From assembly GCA_965364735.1 (NCBI GenBank), contig CBDTYW010000198.1:1-7076 (forward strand): a DNA stretch of 7,076 nt. Reading direction: 5' to 3'. Below the pieces are notes generated by a model. That model was not told the DNA's origin and ran no database searches. It saw nothing but the letters and a program-made list of their open reading frames with translations. Made by a program: the position numbers and the translations under genes. This DNA comes from CBDTYW01 sp965364735 (GTDB lineage Bacteria > Actinomycetota > Nitriliruptoria > Nitriliruptorales > Nitriliruptoraceae). Of the stretch, positions 1 to 5,744 are shown one piece after another (the stretch's first letter is position 1; each line of letters begins with the position of its first letter).

Positions 1-1
1 G

Positions 2-799
2 GCGGATCGCAAGATGTACGCGCTGCGCGACATCACCGGGACCGTCGAGTCGATCCCGCTGATCGCGTCGTCGATCATGAGCAAGAAGATCGCCGAGGGC
101 ACCGAGGCGCTCGTGCTCGACGTGAAGGTCGGCCGCGGGGCGTTCATGCAGGACCTCGACCGCGCGCGTGAGCTCGCCGCGACGATGGTCGCGATCGGCG
201 CCGACCACGACGTCCGCACCTCGGCCCTGCTCACGGACATGGACACCCCGCTCGGCCGCGCCGCCGGCAACGCGCTCGAGGTGAACCAGGCCGTGGAGGT
301 GCTGCGGGGCGGCGGTCCGTCGGACCTCGTCGAGGTGACCGTGGAGCTCGCCCGCGAGATGACGCTGCTGGCCGGCCTCGAGGTCGACCCCGCCCAGGTC
401 CTCGCCTCGGGGCGTGCTCTGCCGGTGTGGGACCGGATGATCCGCGCCCAGGGCGGCGACCCTGATGCCGTCCTCGCCCGCGCCGCCCACGTCGAGACGG
501 TCACCGCACCGGTCGACGGGGTCATGATCGACCTCAACCCGATGAGCGTCGGCATGGCCGCCTGGTACCTCGGGGCGGGGCGCTCGACTCCCGGAGCCTC
601 GGTCAGCGCCACCGCCGGCGTCATCTGGCACGCCACCGTCGGCGACCCCGTCACGGCGGGCCAGGTCCTGTTCGAGCTCCACACCGACGACGCGGCCCGG
701 TTCCCGGCCGCCCTCGGTGCTCTCGAGGGCGGCTGGATCCTCGAGGCTCCCGGCACGGCCACCCCGGAACGTCAGCTGGTCATCGACACCATCCGCTGA
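2..799 (+). CDS. deoA: Thymidine phosphorylase, C-terminal 265 residues (5' end outside window)
   Basis: This enzyme catalyses phosphorolysis of thymidine (and deoxyuridine) to the free base and 2-deoxyribose-1-phosphate, in the cytoplasm. The reading frame is open from base 2 and begins with ADRKMYALRD, so the ATG at 14 is an internal methionine and the true start lies upstream of the window. The family's active-site stretch is visible: Arg9 of the fragment (in YALRD), Ser24 (in ASSIM) and Lys28 (in SKK) have the same spacing as Arg171, Ser186 and Lys190 of the E. coli enzyme, which implies about 160 missing residues and a total near 427, normal for the family. VKVGRGAFM and the C-terminal PYNP_C-like region (about residues 165 to 255) follow. 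It ends in TGA and is followed by 218 non-coding bases, so add is probably transcribed separately. The family also contains pyrimidine-nucleoside phosphorylases, so exact base specificity is inferred. Confidence 0.93.
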   Translation, partial: ADRKMYALRDITGTVESIPLIASSIMSKKIAEGTEALVLDVKVGRGAFMQDLDRARELAATMVAIGADHDVRTSALLTDMDTPLGRAAGNALEVNQAVEVLRGGGPSDLVEVTVELAREMTLLAGLEVDPAQVLASGRALPVWDRMIRAQGGDPDAVLARAAHVETVTAPVDGVMIDLNPMSVGMAAWYLGAGRSTPGASVSATAGVIWHATVGDPVTAGQVLFELHTDDAARFPAALGALEGGWILEAPGTATPERQLVIDTIR

Positions 800-880
800 C
801 CAGTCCCGGACGATCGTGCGTTGTCGTGGAACCCAGCTCGTGGGCGAAGATGTCGAGGAAACCGCGTATGACACCGTTGC

Positions 881-972
881 GGCGACAACCCGGGGCGCGG
901 ACCGGGAAGCGCGGCATCCGTGACGGCGGAGGCTCGTCGACGAGACCTGCTCGCGGGGCGCTGGTTGTCGCC
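881..972. repeat. 10-base inverted repeat in the deoA-add intergenic region
   Basis: GGCGACAACC at 881-890 is the exact reverse complement of GGTTGTCGCC at 963-972, with 72 bases between the arms. Inside it, at 933-944, lies a separate perfect 12-base palindrome, CTCGTCGACGAG. Both lie upstream of the add promoter and could be binding sites of a nucleoside-responsive regulator. In G+C-rich DNA such matches also arise by chance, and the two elements do not share a centre. Confidence 0.3.
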
Positions 973-1005
973 CCATCTCAGCCGTGCGGGGCGTGTGGAT
1001 CGGCG

Positions 1006-1011
1006 TAAGAT
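1006..1011 (+). promoter_or_regulatory. Probable -10 element of a leaderless add promoter
   Basis: TAAGAT fits the actinobacterial TANNNT -10 consensus and ends six bases before the add ATG at 1018. Transcription would therefore begin at or next to the A of the start codon. No Shine-Dalgarno sequence is seen between this hexamer and the ATG, which agrees with a leaderless mRNA. No good -35 hexamer is seen at the usual distance (983-988 reads CGTGCG). The call is from sequence alone. Confidence 0.5.
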
Positions 1012-1017
1012 CTGGGC

Positions 1018-2097
1018 ATGAGCACACGCCCCACCCTCGACATCATCCGACGCGCACCCAAGGTGGTGCTGCACGAGCACCTCGACGGTGGGCTCCGGCC
1101 CACGACCGTCATCGAGCTCTCGAAGGAGCTCGGCGTCGAGGGGCTGCCGAGCGATGACCCGGACGAGGTCGCCGCGTGGTTCGTCGAGGGCGCCAACCAA
1201 CGCGACCTGGTGCGCTACCTCGACGGGTTCGCGCAGACCGTGCCGCTCATGCAGACCCGAGAACACCTGACCCGTATCGCGCGTGAGGCCGCCGAAGACC
1301 TTGCGGCGGACGGGGTCGTCTACGCGGAGATCCGGTTCGCGCCGGAGCTGCACCGCGACATGGGCCTGTCCCTCGACGAGATCGTCGAGTCGGTCGTCGA
1401 GGGGCTGCATCAGGGCAGCGGCGAGACGCTGACCACGGGCGTGATCGTCGCGGCGCTGCGTCAGGCCGCGCTGACGTTGGAGATGGCCGAGCTCGCGACC
1501 AAGCACCGGGACAACGGGGTCGTCGGGTTCGACATCGCCGGGCCCGAGGCTGGGTTCCCGCCCTCGCGCCACCTCGCGGCGTTCCAGCACTGCCAGCGCG
1601 AGTCCTTCCCCATCACGATCCACGCAGGCGAGGCCTTCGGGCTCCCGTCGATCCACGAGGCGCTCGCCTACTGCAACGCCGAGCGGCTCGGCCACGGCGT
1701 CCGCGTCGTCGACGACATCACGATCGGCGAGGACGGCGTGCCCGTCCTGGGCCGGATCGCGACCTGGATCCGGGACCGACGGGTCCCGCTCGAGATGTGC
1801 CCGTGGTCCAACGTCCACACGGGGGCCGCGGCCTCGATCGAGCAGCACCCGATCAGGCTGCTCCGCGAGCTCCAGTTCCGCGTCACCGTCAACACCGACA
1901 ACCGGCTGATGTCGGGAACGTCGATGACGAAGGAGTTCGCGACCCTCGTCGACGTGTTCGGCTACGACCTCGACGACATCCGCTGGCTGACGATCAACGG
2001 GATGAAGTCGGCGTTCTGGCCGTTCGACGACCGGCTGCGCATCATCAACGAGCAGATCAAGCCGGGCTACGAGGCGCTCGCCGCCGAGATGGCATGA
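1018..2097 (+). CDS. add: Adenosine deaminase
   Basis: This cytoplasmic zinc hydrolase converts adenosine and 2'-deoxyadenosine to inosine and deoxyinosine plus ammonia. The 359-residue protein has the complete family signature in order: His19 and His21 (HEHLDGG) for zinc, His202 and catalytic Glu205 (HAGE), His226 (LGHG), and the aspartate zinc ligand Asp294 in NTDNRLMSG. The next residue is Asn295 where the E. coli and mammalian enzymes have a second Asp; to my recollection this Asn form is usual in actinobacterial Add. CPWSNVHTGA at about 261-270 is a slightly altered form of the CPxSNxQTGA motif. The ATG at 1018 is chosen because it directly follows a -10-like hexamer and gives the normal family N-terminus. 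The stop overlaps the next start as ATGA, so the two genes are probably one translationally coupled operon. Neighbouring deoA supports a role in nucleoside salvage or catabolism. Confidence 0.95.
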   Translation: MSTRPTLDIIRRAPKVVLHEHLDGGLRPTTVIELSKELGVEGLPSDDPDEVAAWFVEGANQRDLVRYLDGFAQTVPLMQTREHLTRIAREAAEDLAADGVVYAEIRFAPELHRDMGLSLDEIVESVVEGLHQGSGETLTTGVIVAALRQAALTLEMAELATKHRDNGVVGFDIAGPEAGFPPSRHLAAFQHCQRESFPITIHAGEAFGLPSIHEALAYCNAERLGHGVRVVDDITIGEDGVPVLGRIATWIRDRRVPLEMCPWSNVHTGAAASIEQHPIRLLRELQFRVTVNTDNRLMSGTSMTKEFATLVDVFGYDLDDIRWLTINGMKSAFWPFDDRLRIINEQIKPGYEALAAEMA

Positions 2098-3293
2098 GCG
2101 CGGCCACGACCTCCACCGACGCCCGGGCACGCCTGTTCGGTGAGGCCAGGCTCGGCCCCGCGACCTTGCGCAACCGCATCGTCAAGGCCGCGACGTTCGA
2201 GACCATGTCGCCGGAGGGCACCGTCAGCGACGAGCTGATCGCGTGGCACCGGGCCATCGCGGCGGGCGGTGTCGGCATGACGACGCTCGCGTACTGCGCG
2301 GTCGAGTCGCAGGGGCTGACCTTCCGCGACCAGATCACGATGTCGCCAGCGATGGTCGCCCCGCTGAAGCGCTTCACCGATGCGATGCACTCCGAGGGCG
2401 CGGCCGCCCAGGTGCAGCTCGGTCACGCGGGCTGGTTCGCCGACCCGAGGGCGGCAGGGACGCGCCCAGAGGGCCCCTCCGCCGTCCTCAGCCCGAAGGC
2501 GATGACGCGGTCGAAGGAGATGACGCCCGAGGACCTTGCCCGCTGTCGTGACGCGCACGCCGACGCCGCGGAGATCGCGGTGGCAGCCGGGTTCGACTCC
2601 GTCGAGGTCCACGTCGGCCACGGCTACCTCCTCTCGCAGTTCCTCGGGCCGTACACGAACCGCCGGAAGGACTCTTACGGCGGCAGCATCGAGAACCGGG
2701 CCCGATTCCCGCGCGAGGTCGCCCGCGCCGTGCACGACCGGGTCAACGGGCGGGCTGCCGTCACGATCAAGCTGAACATGGACGACGGCTTCCGCGGCGG
2801 GATGACCGCCGAGGAAGGCGTCGCGGTCGCCAAGATGTTCGCCTCCGACGGCTCCGTCGACGCGATCCAGCTCACCGGCGGGCACACGACGAAGTCGCCG
2901 ATGTTCCTCATGCGCGGCGTCACGCCCCGCACGGAGCTCGCCGGGATGGAGAAGACCGCGATCCGGAAGGCTGGCATGCGCGCCGCCCTCCAGGTCTATC
3001 TGCGCGACCACCCGTTCTCGGAGGCCTTCTTCCGACCTCACGCCGACGCCGTCCGCGCCGCCGTCGACACCCCGCTGATGCTGCTCGGCGGGATCACGCG
3101 CCTCGCGAGCATGACCGGGGCGATGGACGCCGGATTCGACTTCGTGGCCCTCGGCCGCGCGCTCGTGCACGACGCCGACTTCGTCCGCAAGCTGGAGGCG
3201 GGCGAGATCTCGCACTCCGCGTGTGTGCCCTGCAACCAGTGCGTGGCGTTCGTCGGCCAGCGGCCGACCGCCTGCACACGTGTGACCGCCTGA
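2094..3293 (+). CDS. Old Yellow Enzyme-family NADH:flavin oxidoreductase
   Basis: This is a 399-residue FMN-dependent TIM-barrel oxidoreductase of the Old Yellow Enzyme superfamily, which reduces activated C=C bonds using NAD(P)H; the natural substrate is unknown. Seen in order: LGPATLRNRIV near the N-terminus, the QLGHAG strand (Gln108 to His111), HVGHGYLLSQFL with the His173/His176 substrate-binding pair, NRRKDSYGGS, and a late GGI...ALGRALVHD phosphate-binding region. The protein ends with four cysteines (377, 380, 383, 394; C-x2-C-x2-C-x10-C), resembling the [4Fe-4S] site of 2,4-dienoyl-CoA reductase-like members. It nevertheless stops there, without their second flavin/NAD(P) domain. The ATG at 2094 overlaps the add stop (ATGA), there is no strong Shine-Dalgarno, and the frame before it is unrelated add sequence, so coupled translation from add is likely. 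A role in nucleoside metabolism is not established and is suggested only by the coupling. Confidence 0.9.
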   Translation: MSAATTSTDARARLFGEARLGPATLRNRIVKAATFETMSPEGTVSDELIAWHRAIAAGGVGMTTLAYCAVESQGLTFRDQITMSPAMVAPLKRFTDAMHSEGAAAQVQLGHAGWFADPRAAGTRPEGPSAVLSPKAMTRSKEMTPEDLARCRDAHADAAEIAVAAGFDSVEVHVGHGYLLSQFLGPYTNRRKDSYGGSIENRARFPREVARAVHDRVNGRAAVTIKLNMDDGFRGGMTAEEGVAVAKMFASDGSVDAIQLTGGHTTKSPMFLMRGVTPRTELAGMEKTAIRKAGMRAALQVYLRDHPFSEAFFRPHADAVRAAVDTPLMLLGGITRLASMTGAMDAGFDFVALGRALVHDADFVRKLEAGEISHSACVPCNQCVAFVGQRPTACTRVTA

Positions 3294-3326
3294 AACGGCC
3301 AGCCGACGCGCCCTGAGCGGGGATCG

Positions 3327-3932
3327 TCAGGCGATCGAGAGCGTGTCCTCGGCGATGTCCGCCTCGATCGTGAGCTGGCTGTACAGCATCTCGCGGAGGA
3401 TCCGGTAGCGCAGCGACGAGAGGTCCTGACGGACGTCGCTCGACGGCAGCGGGACGTTCACCGCGTCGATCCGTGCGGACAGGCGCGACCGGAAGGCTCG
3501 GAGGGCGCCTTCCATGTCATGCACGACCGCAACGATGCGCTGCGAGGCGTAGAGCGGGTCCGGGTCGACCGCGCCGAGCGAGGACTTGTGCAGCCCGAAG
3601 GTGGCGAGCGCCGCGAGGGAGTCGCCGAGCTCGGACTTCTCGCACCAGGCGGCGACGTCGACGAAGACGTCCTCGTCGAGGTGGCCGTCCGGGGCGGGGA
3701 TGCGGCGGACGTGGGTCACGAACTCGAGGTCTGGGCGGAAGGCGAGCTCCCCGACAGCGAGGCGGAACTGGGTGAGCGAGGTGAGCCGGTTGCGCGGGTT
3801 GGTCGGTCGCGAACGGGCCGGGAAGTCCTCGACCTCGACGCCCTTGAGGGTGTCCGCGGTCGCCAGCAGCGAGGCTTTGCCGTCCCTCGTTGCCCCGGCG
3901 AACAGCTCTGCGAGTTCTTCGATCCGACCCAC
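3327..3932 (-). CDS. Conserved-looking protein of unknown function (201 aa)
   Basis: I do not recognise this protein. The chosen start is the GTG at 3932 because AAGGGG (plus-strand CCCCTT, 3938-3943) lies five bases upstream. The frame also opens at a GTG at 3974, but without a convincing ribosome binding site. The product appears soluble: no signal peptide or membrane segment, and a single cysteine (Cys97). The N-terminal 30 residues look helical (RIEELAELFAG); the middle alternates strands and helices (FRLAVGEL, EDVFVDVAAW); the last 75 residues look mostly helical, with a charged helix about 138-157 and LRYRILREMLYSQL near the end. It follows the short aldehyde dehydrogenase gene on the same strand after 84 bases, so it may share its transcript, and it converges with the flavin oxidoreductase gene 33 bases away. 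Codon-position GC bias supports real coding on this strand. No function is proposed. Confidence 0.7.
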   Translation of the reverse strand: MGRIEELAELFAGATRDGKASLLATADTLKGVEVEDFPARSRPTNPRNRLTSLTQFRLAVGELAFRPDLEFVTHVRRIPAPDGHLDEDVFVDVAAWCEKSELGDSLAALATFGLHKSSLGAVDPDPLYASQRIVAVVHDMEGALRAFRSRLSARIDAVNVPLPSSDVRQDLSSLRYRILREMLYSQLTIEADIAEDTLSIA

Positions 3933-3937
3933 GATGA

Positions 3938-3943
3938 CCCCTT
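3938..3943 (-). promoter_or_regulatory. Ribosome binding site deciding the start of the 201-aa protein
   Basis: Read on the minus strand this is AAGGGG, five bases before the GTG at 3932. It favours that start over the in-frame GTG 42 bases upstream. Confidence 0.6.
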
Positions 3944-4016
3944 GTTCGACCTGCTCCCTCTCACAGCGTGCCACCCAGCGGACGTCGACGGGCGGGTTTC
4001 GGGCGATCCGGCCCGC

Positions 4017-4877
4017 TCAGCGTCCCTTCGGGTGCCAGACCGTCTTCGTCTCCATGAGGTCCGTGATCCACATCGGGGACTGGCCGTGAGCGCTGGCCCA
4101 GGACTCCGGGGTCCGCCGGACGGACTGCGCGACGTGCTCCGACGCGAGCTCTCGGCACCTGGTCAGGTCCTCGCCCGTGACGCCCGTCAGGTCGAGGGCG
4201 TCGACATCGCCGTGGCCTGCGAGCCACGGGGCGAGCTCCGCGACGTGGCCGGTGACGATGTTCACGACGCCTCCGGGGACGTCGGAGGTCGCGAGGACCT
4301 CGGCGAAGGTGATCGCGACGAGCGGATCAACGCTTGACGGGACGACGACCGCGACGTTGCCGCCCGCGAGCGCGGGGGCGAGCAGCGACGTCATCGCCAG
4401 CAGCGGGGCCTCGGACGGGGCGACGATCCCGACGACGCCGACCGGCTCAGGGACGGTGAACGTGAAGTACGGCCCGGCGACGGGGATCGCCCCGCCGGCC
4501 GTCGTCGCGATCTTGTCGCACCAGCCCGCGTACCAGACCCATCGGTCCACGGTTGCGTCGACCTCTGCCTCGGCGGCTGCTTCGTCGCCCGAGACCAGAG
4601 CCAGCTCAGCGATGAGCTGCGTGCGACGACCTTCGAGGATCTCGGCGATCCGGTAGAGGATCTGCCCGCGGTTGTAGGCGGTGCGCCCAGCCCAGCCGGA
4701 AGCAGCCTTGTGCGCGGCGGCGACGGCGTCGCGGATGTCCTTGCGCGAGCCCCACGACGCCTGCGCGAGCGTGGTGCCCTCGTGGCCGACGACCGGGAAC
4801 GTGCGCCCGGACTCCGAGCGCGGGAACGCCCCGCCGATGTAGAGCTTGCTGGTCTTGCGGACCGCGATGCGGCTCAT
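4017..4877 (-). CDS. Short aldehyde-dehydrogenase-fold protein lacking the catalytic domain and residues
   Basis: The 286-residue product has the N-terminal and coenzyme-binding part of the aldehyde dehydrogenase fold: KLYIGG at 11-16, PEPVGVVGIVAPSEAPLL at 143-160, GGVVNIVTG at 202-210. The usual catalytic residues are absent. Aligned by spacing with classical ALDHs, the Asn of PWN is Glu156, the coenzyme-binding Lys of KPAE is Val179, FTGS has become LTGV, and the protein ends before any LELGG glutamate or catalytic cysteine. The end is not a ragged truncation: METKTVWHPKGR then TGA. This matches the second, inactive domain of ALDH16-type two-domain enzymes as I remember them; the domain assignment is inferred. 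The start is well supported: AGGAG (plus-strand 4884-4888) lies six bases before the ATG. A full ALDH gene lies upstream on the same strand, separated by a toxin-antitoxin module. Likely role: structural or regulatory partner of that enzyme rather than a dehydrogenase itself. Confidence 0.82.
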   Translation of the reverse strand: MSRIAVRKTSKLYIGGAFPRSESGRTFPVVGHEGTTLAQASWGSRKDIRDAVAAAHKAASGWAGRTAYNRGQILYRIAEILEGRRTQLIAELALVSGDEAAAEAEVDATVDRWVWYAGWCDKIATTAGGAIPVAGPYFTFTVPEPVGVVGIVAPSEAPLLAMTSLLAPALAGGNVAVVVPSSVDPLVAITFAEVLATSDVPGGVVNIVTGHVAELAPWLAGHGDVDALDLTGVTGEDLTRCRELASEHVAQSVRRTPESWASAHGQSPMWITDLMETKTVWHPKGR

Positions 4878-4883
4878 GCGCTG

Positions 4884-4888
4884 CTCCT
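4884..4888 (-). promoter_or_regulatory. Ribosome binding site of the short ALDH-like gene
   Basis: Read on the minus strand this is AGGAG, six bases upstream of the ATG at 4877, a standard spacing that fixes the start of this gene. Confidence 0.7.
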
Positions 4889-4988
4889 GGGTGGCCGTTG
4901 CTGCGACACACCGCGAGGCTAACGCTCATCGCGGGACCGGGCTGCGAGCCCTGCCCACAGCATTCCGGCGGGGGTGGACGAGCCCGAC

Positions 4989-5033
4989 CATGCGATGGCA
5001 TGCTGCCAGCATCCAAGGAGGATGCCATCAGCA
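4989..5033. promoter_or_regulatory. Nested inverted repeats over the antitoxin start (probable operator and possible mRNA hairpin)
   Basis: Three dyads overlap here. ATGCTG-C-CAGCAT (5000-5012) is a compact palindrome suited to binding a ribbon-helix-helix dimer. GATGGCAT (4994-5001) is the exact complement of ATGCCATC (5022-5029), and TGC/GCA (4991-4993 with 5031-5033) extends it across a one-base bulge. CATGC/GCATG (4989-4993 with 4998-5002) forms a third. As RNA, the second dyad would put the ATC at 5027-5029 in a stem and the Shine-Dalgarno sequence at the edge of the loop. Autorepression by the antitoxin is known for vapBC families; binding here is inferred. Confidence 0.5.
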
Positions 5034-5320
5034 ACCTGCACATCAAGAACGTTCCGGACGACCTCCACCGACGACTCCGCGCACGCGCCGAGGCGAGCCA
5101 GATGACGATGCGCGACTATGTCCTGCGGCTGATCCACGTCGATCTGGCGCTCCCGACGCTGGACTCCTGGCTCGACGCGGTGCTCAGCGGCCCTGCGTGG
5201 GGCGGCGATGAGCCCAGCGGGGAAGAGATTCGCGACACCGTCGGCAGCGGGTGGGATGCGCAGACCGACGAGGTCGTGCTCGCTGCAGACGGCGACGTCG
5301 GCGACGGCTACGTCGCGTGA
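5000..5320 (+). CDS. VapB/FitA-like ribbon-helix-helix antitoxin
   Basis: This is the antitoxin of a type II module: it should bind the adjacent PIN-domain toxin and repress its own operon. Coordinates use the nearest in-frame ATG (106 residues). The likelier biological start is the ATC at 5027 (97 residues), because a perfect AAGGAGG lies five bases before it, the ATG at 5000 has no ribosome binding site, and the recognisable domain begins right there. Numbered from 5027: a beta-strand SNLHIKNV (2-9), helix DDLHRRLRARAEA (11-23), turn, then helix TMRDYVLRLI (27-36), the ribbon-helix-helix DNA-binding pattern. Residues 43-60 form a linker helix, and 61-97 are a strongly acidic tail (11 Asp/Glu, one Arg) likely to wrap the toxin. 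The stop overlaps the toxin start as GTGA. The gene is divergent from the short ALDH-like gene, 122 bases away by the ATG start. Confidence 0.85.
   Translation: MLPASKEDAISNLHIKNVPDDLHRRLRARAEASQMTMRDYVLRLIHVDLALPTLDSWLDAVLSGPAWGGDEPSGEEIRDTVGSGWDAQTDEVVLAADGDVGDGYVA
5015..5021 (+). promoter_or_regulatory. Perfect Shine-Dalgarno sequence placed five bases before an ATC codon
   Basis: AAGGAGG at 5015-5021 matches the 16S rRNA 3' end consensus. The codon at optimal spacing in the antitoxin frame is ATC (5027-5029), followed by AGC AAC CTG. The ATG at 5022 touches the motif directly and is out of frame. This site argues that antitoxin translation starts at 5027 with a non-standard codon, not at the upstream ATG at 5000. 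Confidence 0.6.
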
Positions 5321-5715
5321 GGCGCACCGTCGTCGACGCCTCGGTGCTCGTTCCCCTCCTGCTGCACACCACGGGCGCACCCGCGGTCGCAGCCACCATC
5401 CGGGGCGATCACCTGCTCGCGCCGGCCCACATCGATGCCGAGGTGCTCCACGCAGTGCGGCGGTTGACCGCTCACCTCCCCGACGGACTCACGCGCGGCC
5501 GAGCCGCGGCACAGGCGCTGAGCCGCCTCCCTCTGGCCCGCGTTGCCGCGCCCCCGGTACTCGAGCTCAGCGCGACGTGGTGGGCCAACGCCACCGCGTA
5601 CGAAGCGCTGTACTTCGCGACCGCAGCCTGGGCCGGCGCCGACCGGATCGTCACGCGGGATCGCCGGTGGCTGGGCGTCCCCGACCCGCCGACGCCGGTG
5701 CTCGTTCTGAGCTGA
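5317..5715 (+). CDS. PIN-domain toxin, VapC-like ribonuclease
   Basis: The 132-residue product has the size and layout of VapC toxins, magnesium-dependent endoribonucleases that block translation by cutting RNA. The acidic active-site residues appear in order: Asp7 in VVDASV, Glu42 in IDAEVLHAV, Glu96 in AYEALY, and Asp115 in VTRDRRWL. Glu96 occupies the place usually held by Asp (YDALY); acidity is kept, so activity is probably retained but is not certain. The start is GTG at 5317, overlapping the antitoxin stop (GTGA) with no strong ribosome binding site, so toxin translation should depend on that of the antitoxin. The RNA target cannot be read from the sequence. The gene ends 29 bases from the end of the converging aldehyde dehydrogenase gene. 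Confidence 0.9.
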   Translation: MRRTVVDASVLVPLLLHTTGAPAVAATIRGDHLLAPAHIDAEVLHAVRRLTAHLPDGLTRGRAAAQALSRLPLARVAAPPVLELSATWWANATAYEALYFATAAWAGADRIVTRDRRWLGVPDPPTPVLVLS

Positions 5716-5744
5716 AGAGCACGAGCGAGACCGAGCGTCTGAGA

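Noticed and set aside
772..2130. Long minus-strand open frame of 452 codons opposite add
   Set aside because: It is the antisense shadow of a clear adenosine deaminase gene. Its product is low-complexity, rich in Arg, Asp and Val, with no family motif; stops are rare by chance in such G+C-rich DNA.
2067..3215. Minus-strand open frame of 382 codons opposite the flavin oxidoreductase gene
   Set aside because: The composition is that of an antisense shadow, no domain is recognisable, and the other strand carries a complete known enzyme.
3252..3268. GTCGGCC-AGC-GGCCGAC hairpin near the end of the oxidoreductase gene, as a terminator
   Set aside because: The stem is strong, but it lies inside the coding region and no T-run follows on either strand, so it is not an intrinsic terminator by sequence.
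3275..3284. CACACGTGTG palindrome as a regulatory site
   Set aside because: It lies in the last codons of the oxidoreductase, with no downstream gene on that strand to regulate.
3322..3336. GATCG-TCAGG-CGATC hairpin at the convergent gene ends
   Set aside because: It has only five base pairs, includes the stop codon of the hypothetical gene and has no T-run; too weak to call.
3519..4337. Plus-strand open frame of 272 codons across the hypothetical and short ALDH genes
   Set aside because: It spans two genes on the other strand, has shadow-like composition and no recognisable domain.
4898..4926. TTGCTG and TAACGCT as a promoter for the toxin-antitoxin operon
   Set aside because: Spacing is acceptable, but neither hexamer fits the consensus well enough to list it as a feature.
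4898..4999. Antitoxin start at the TTG at 4898
   Set aside because: The added 34 residues have no family resemblance, the TTG lacks a ribosome binding site, and the extension would run through the operator-like dyads.
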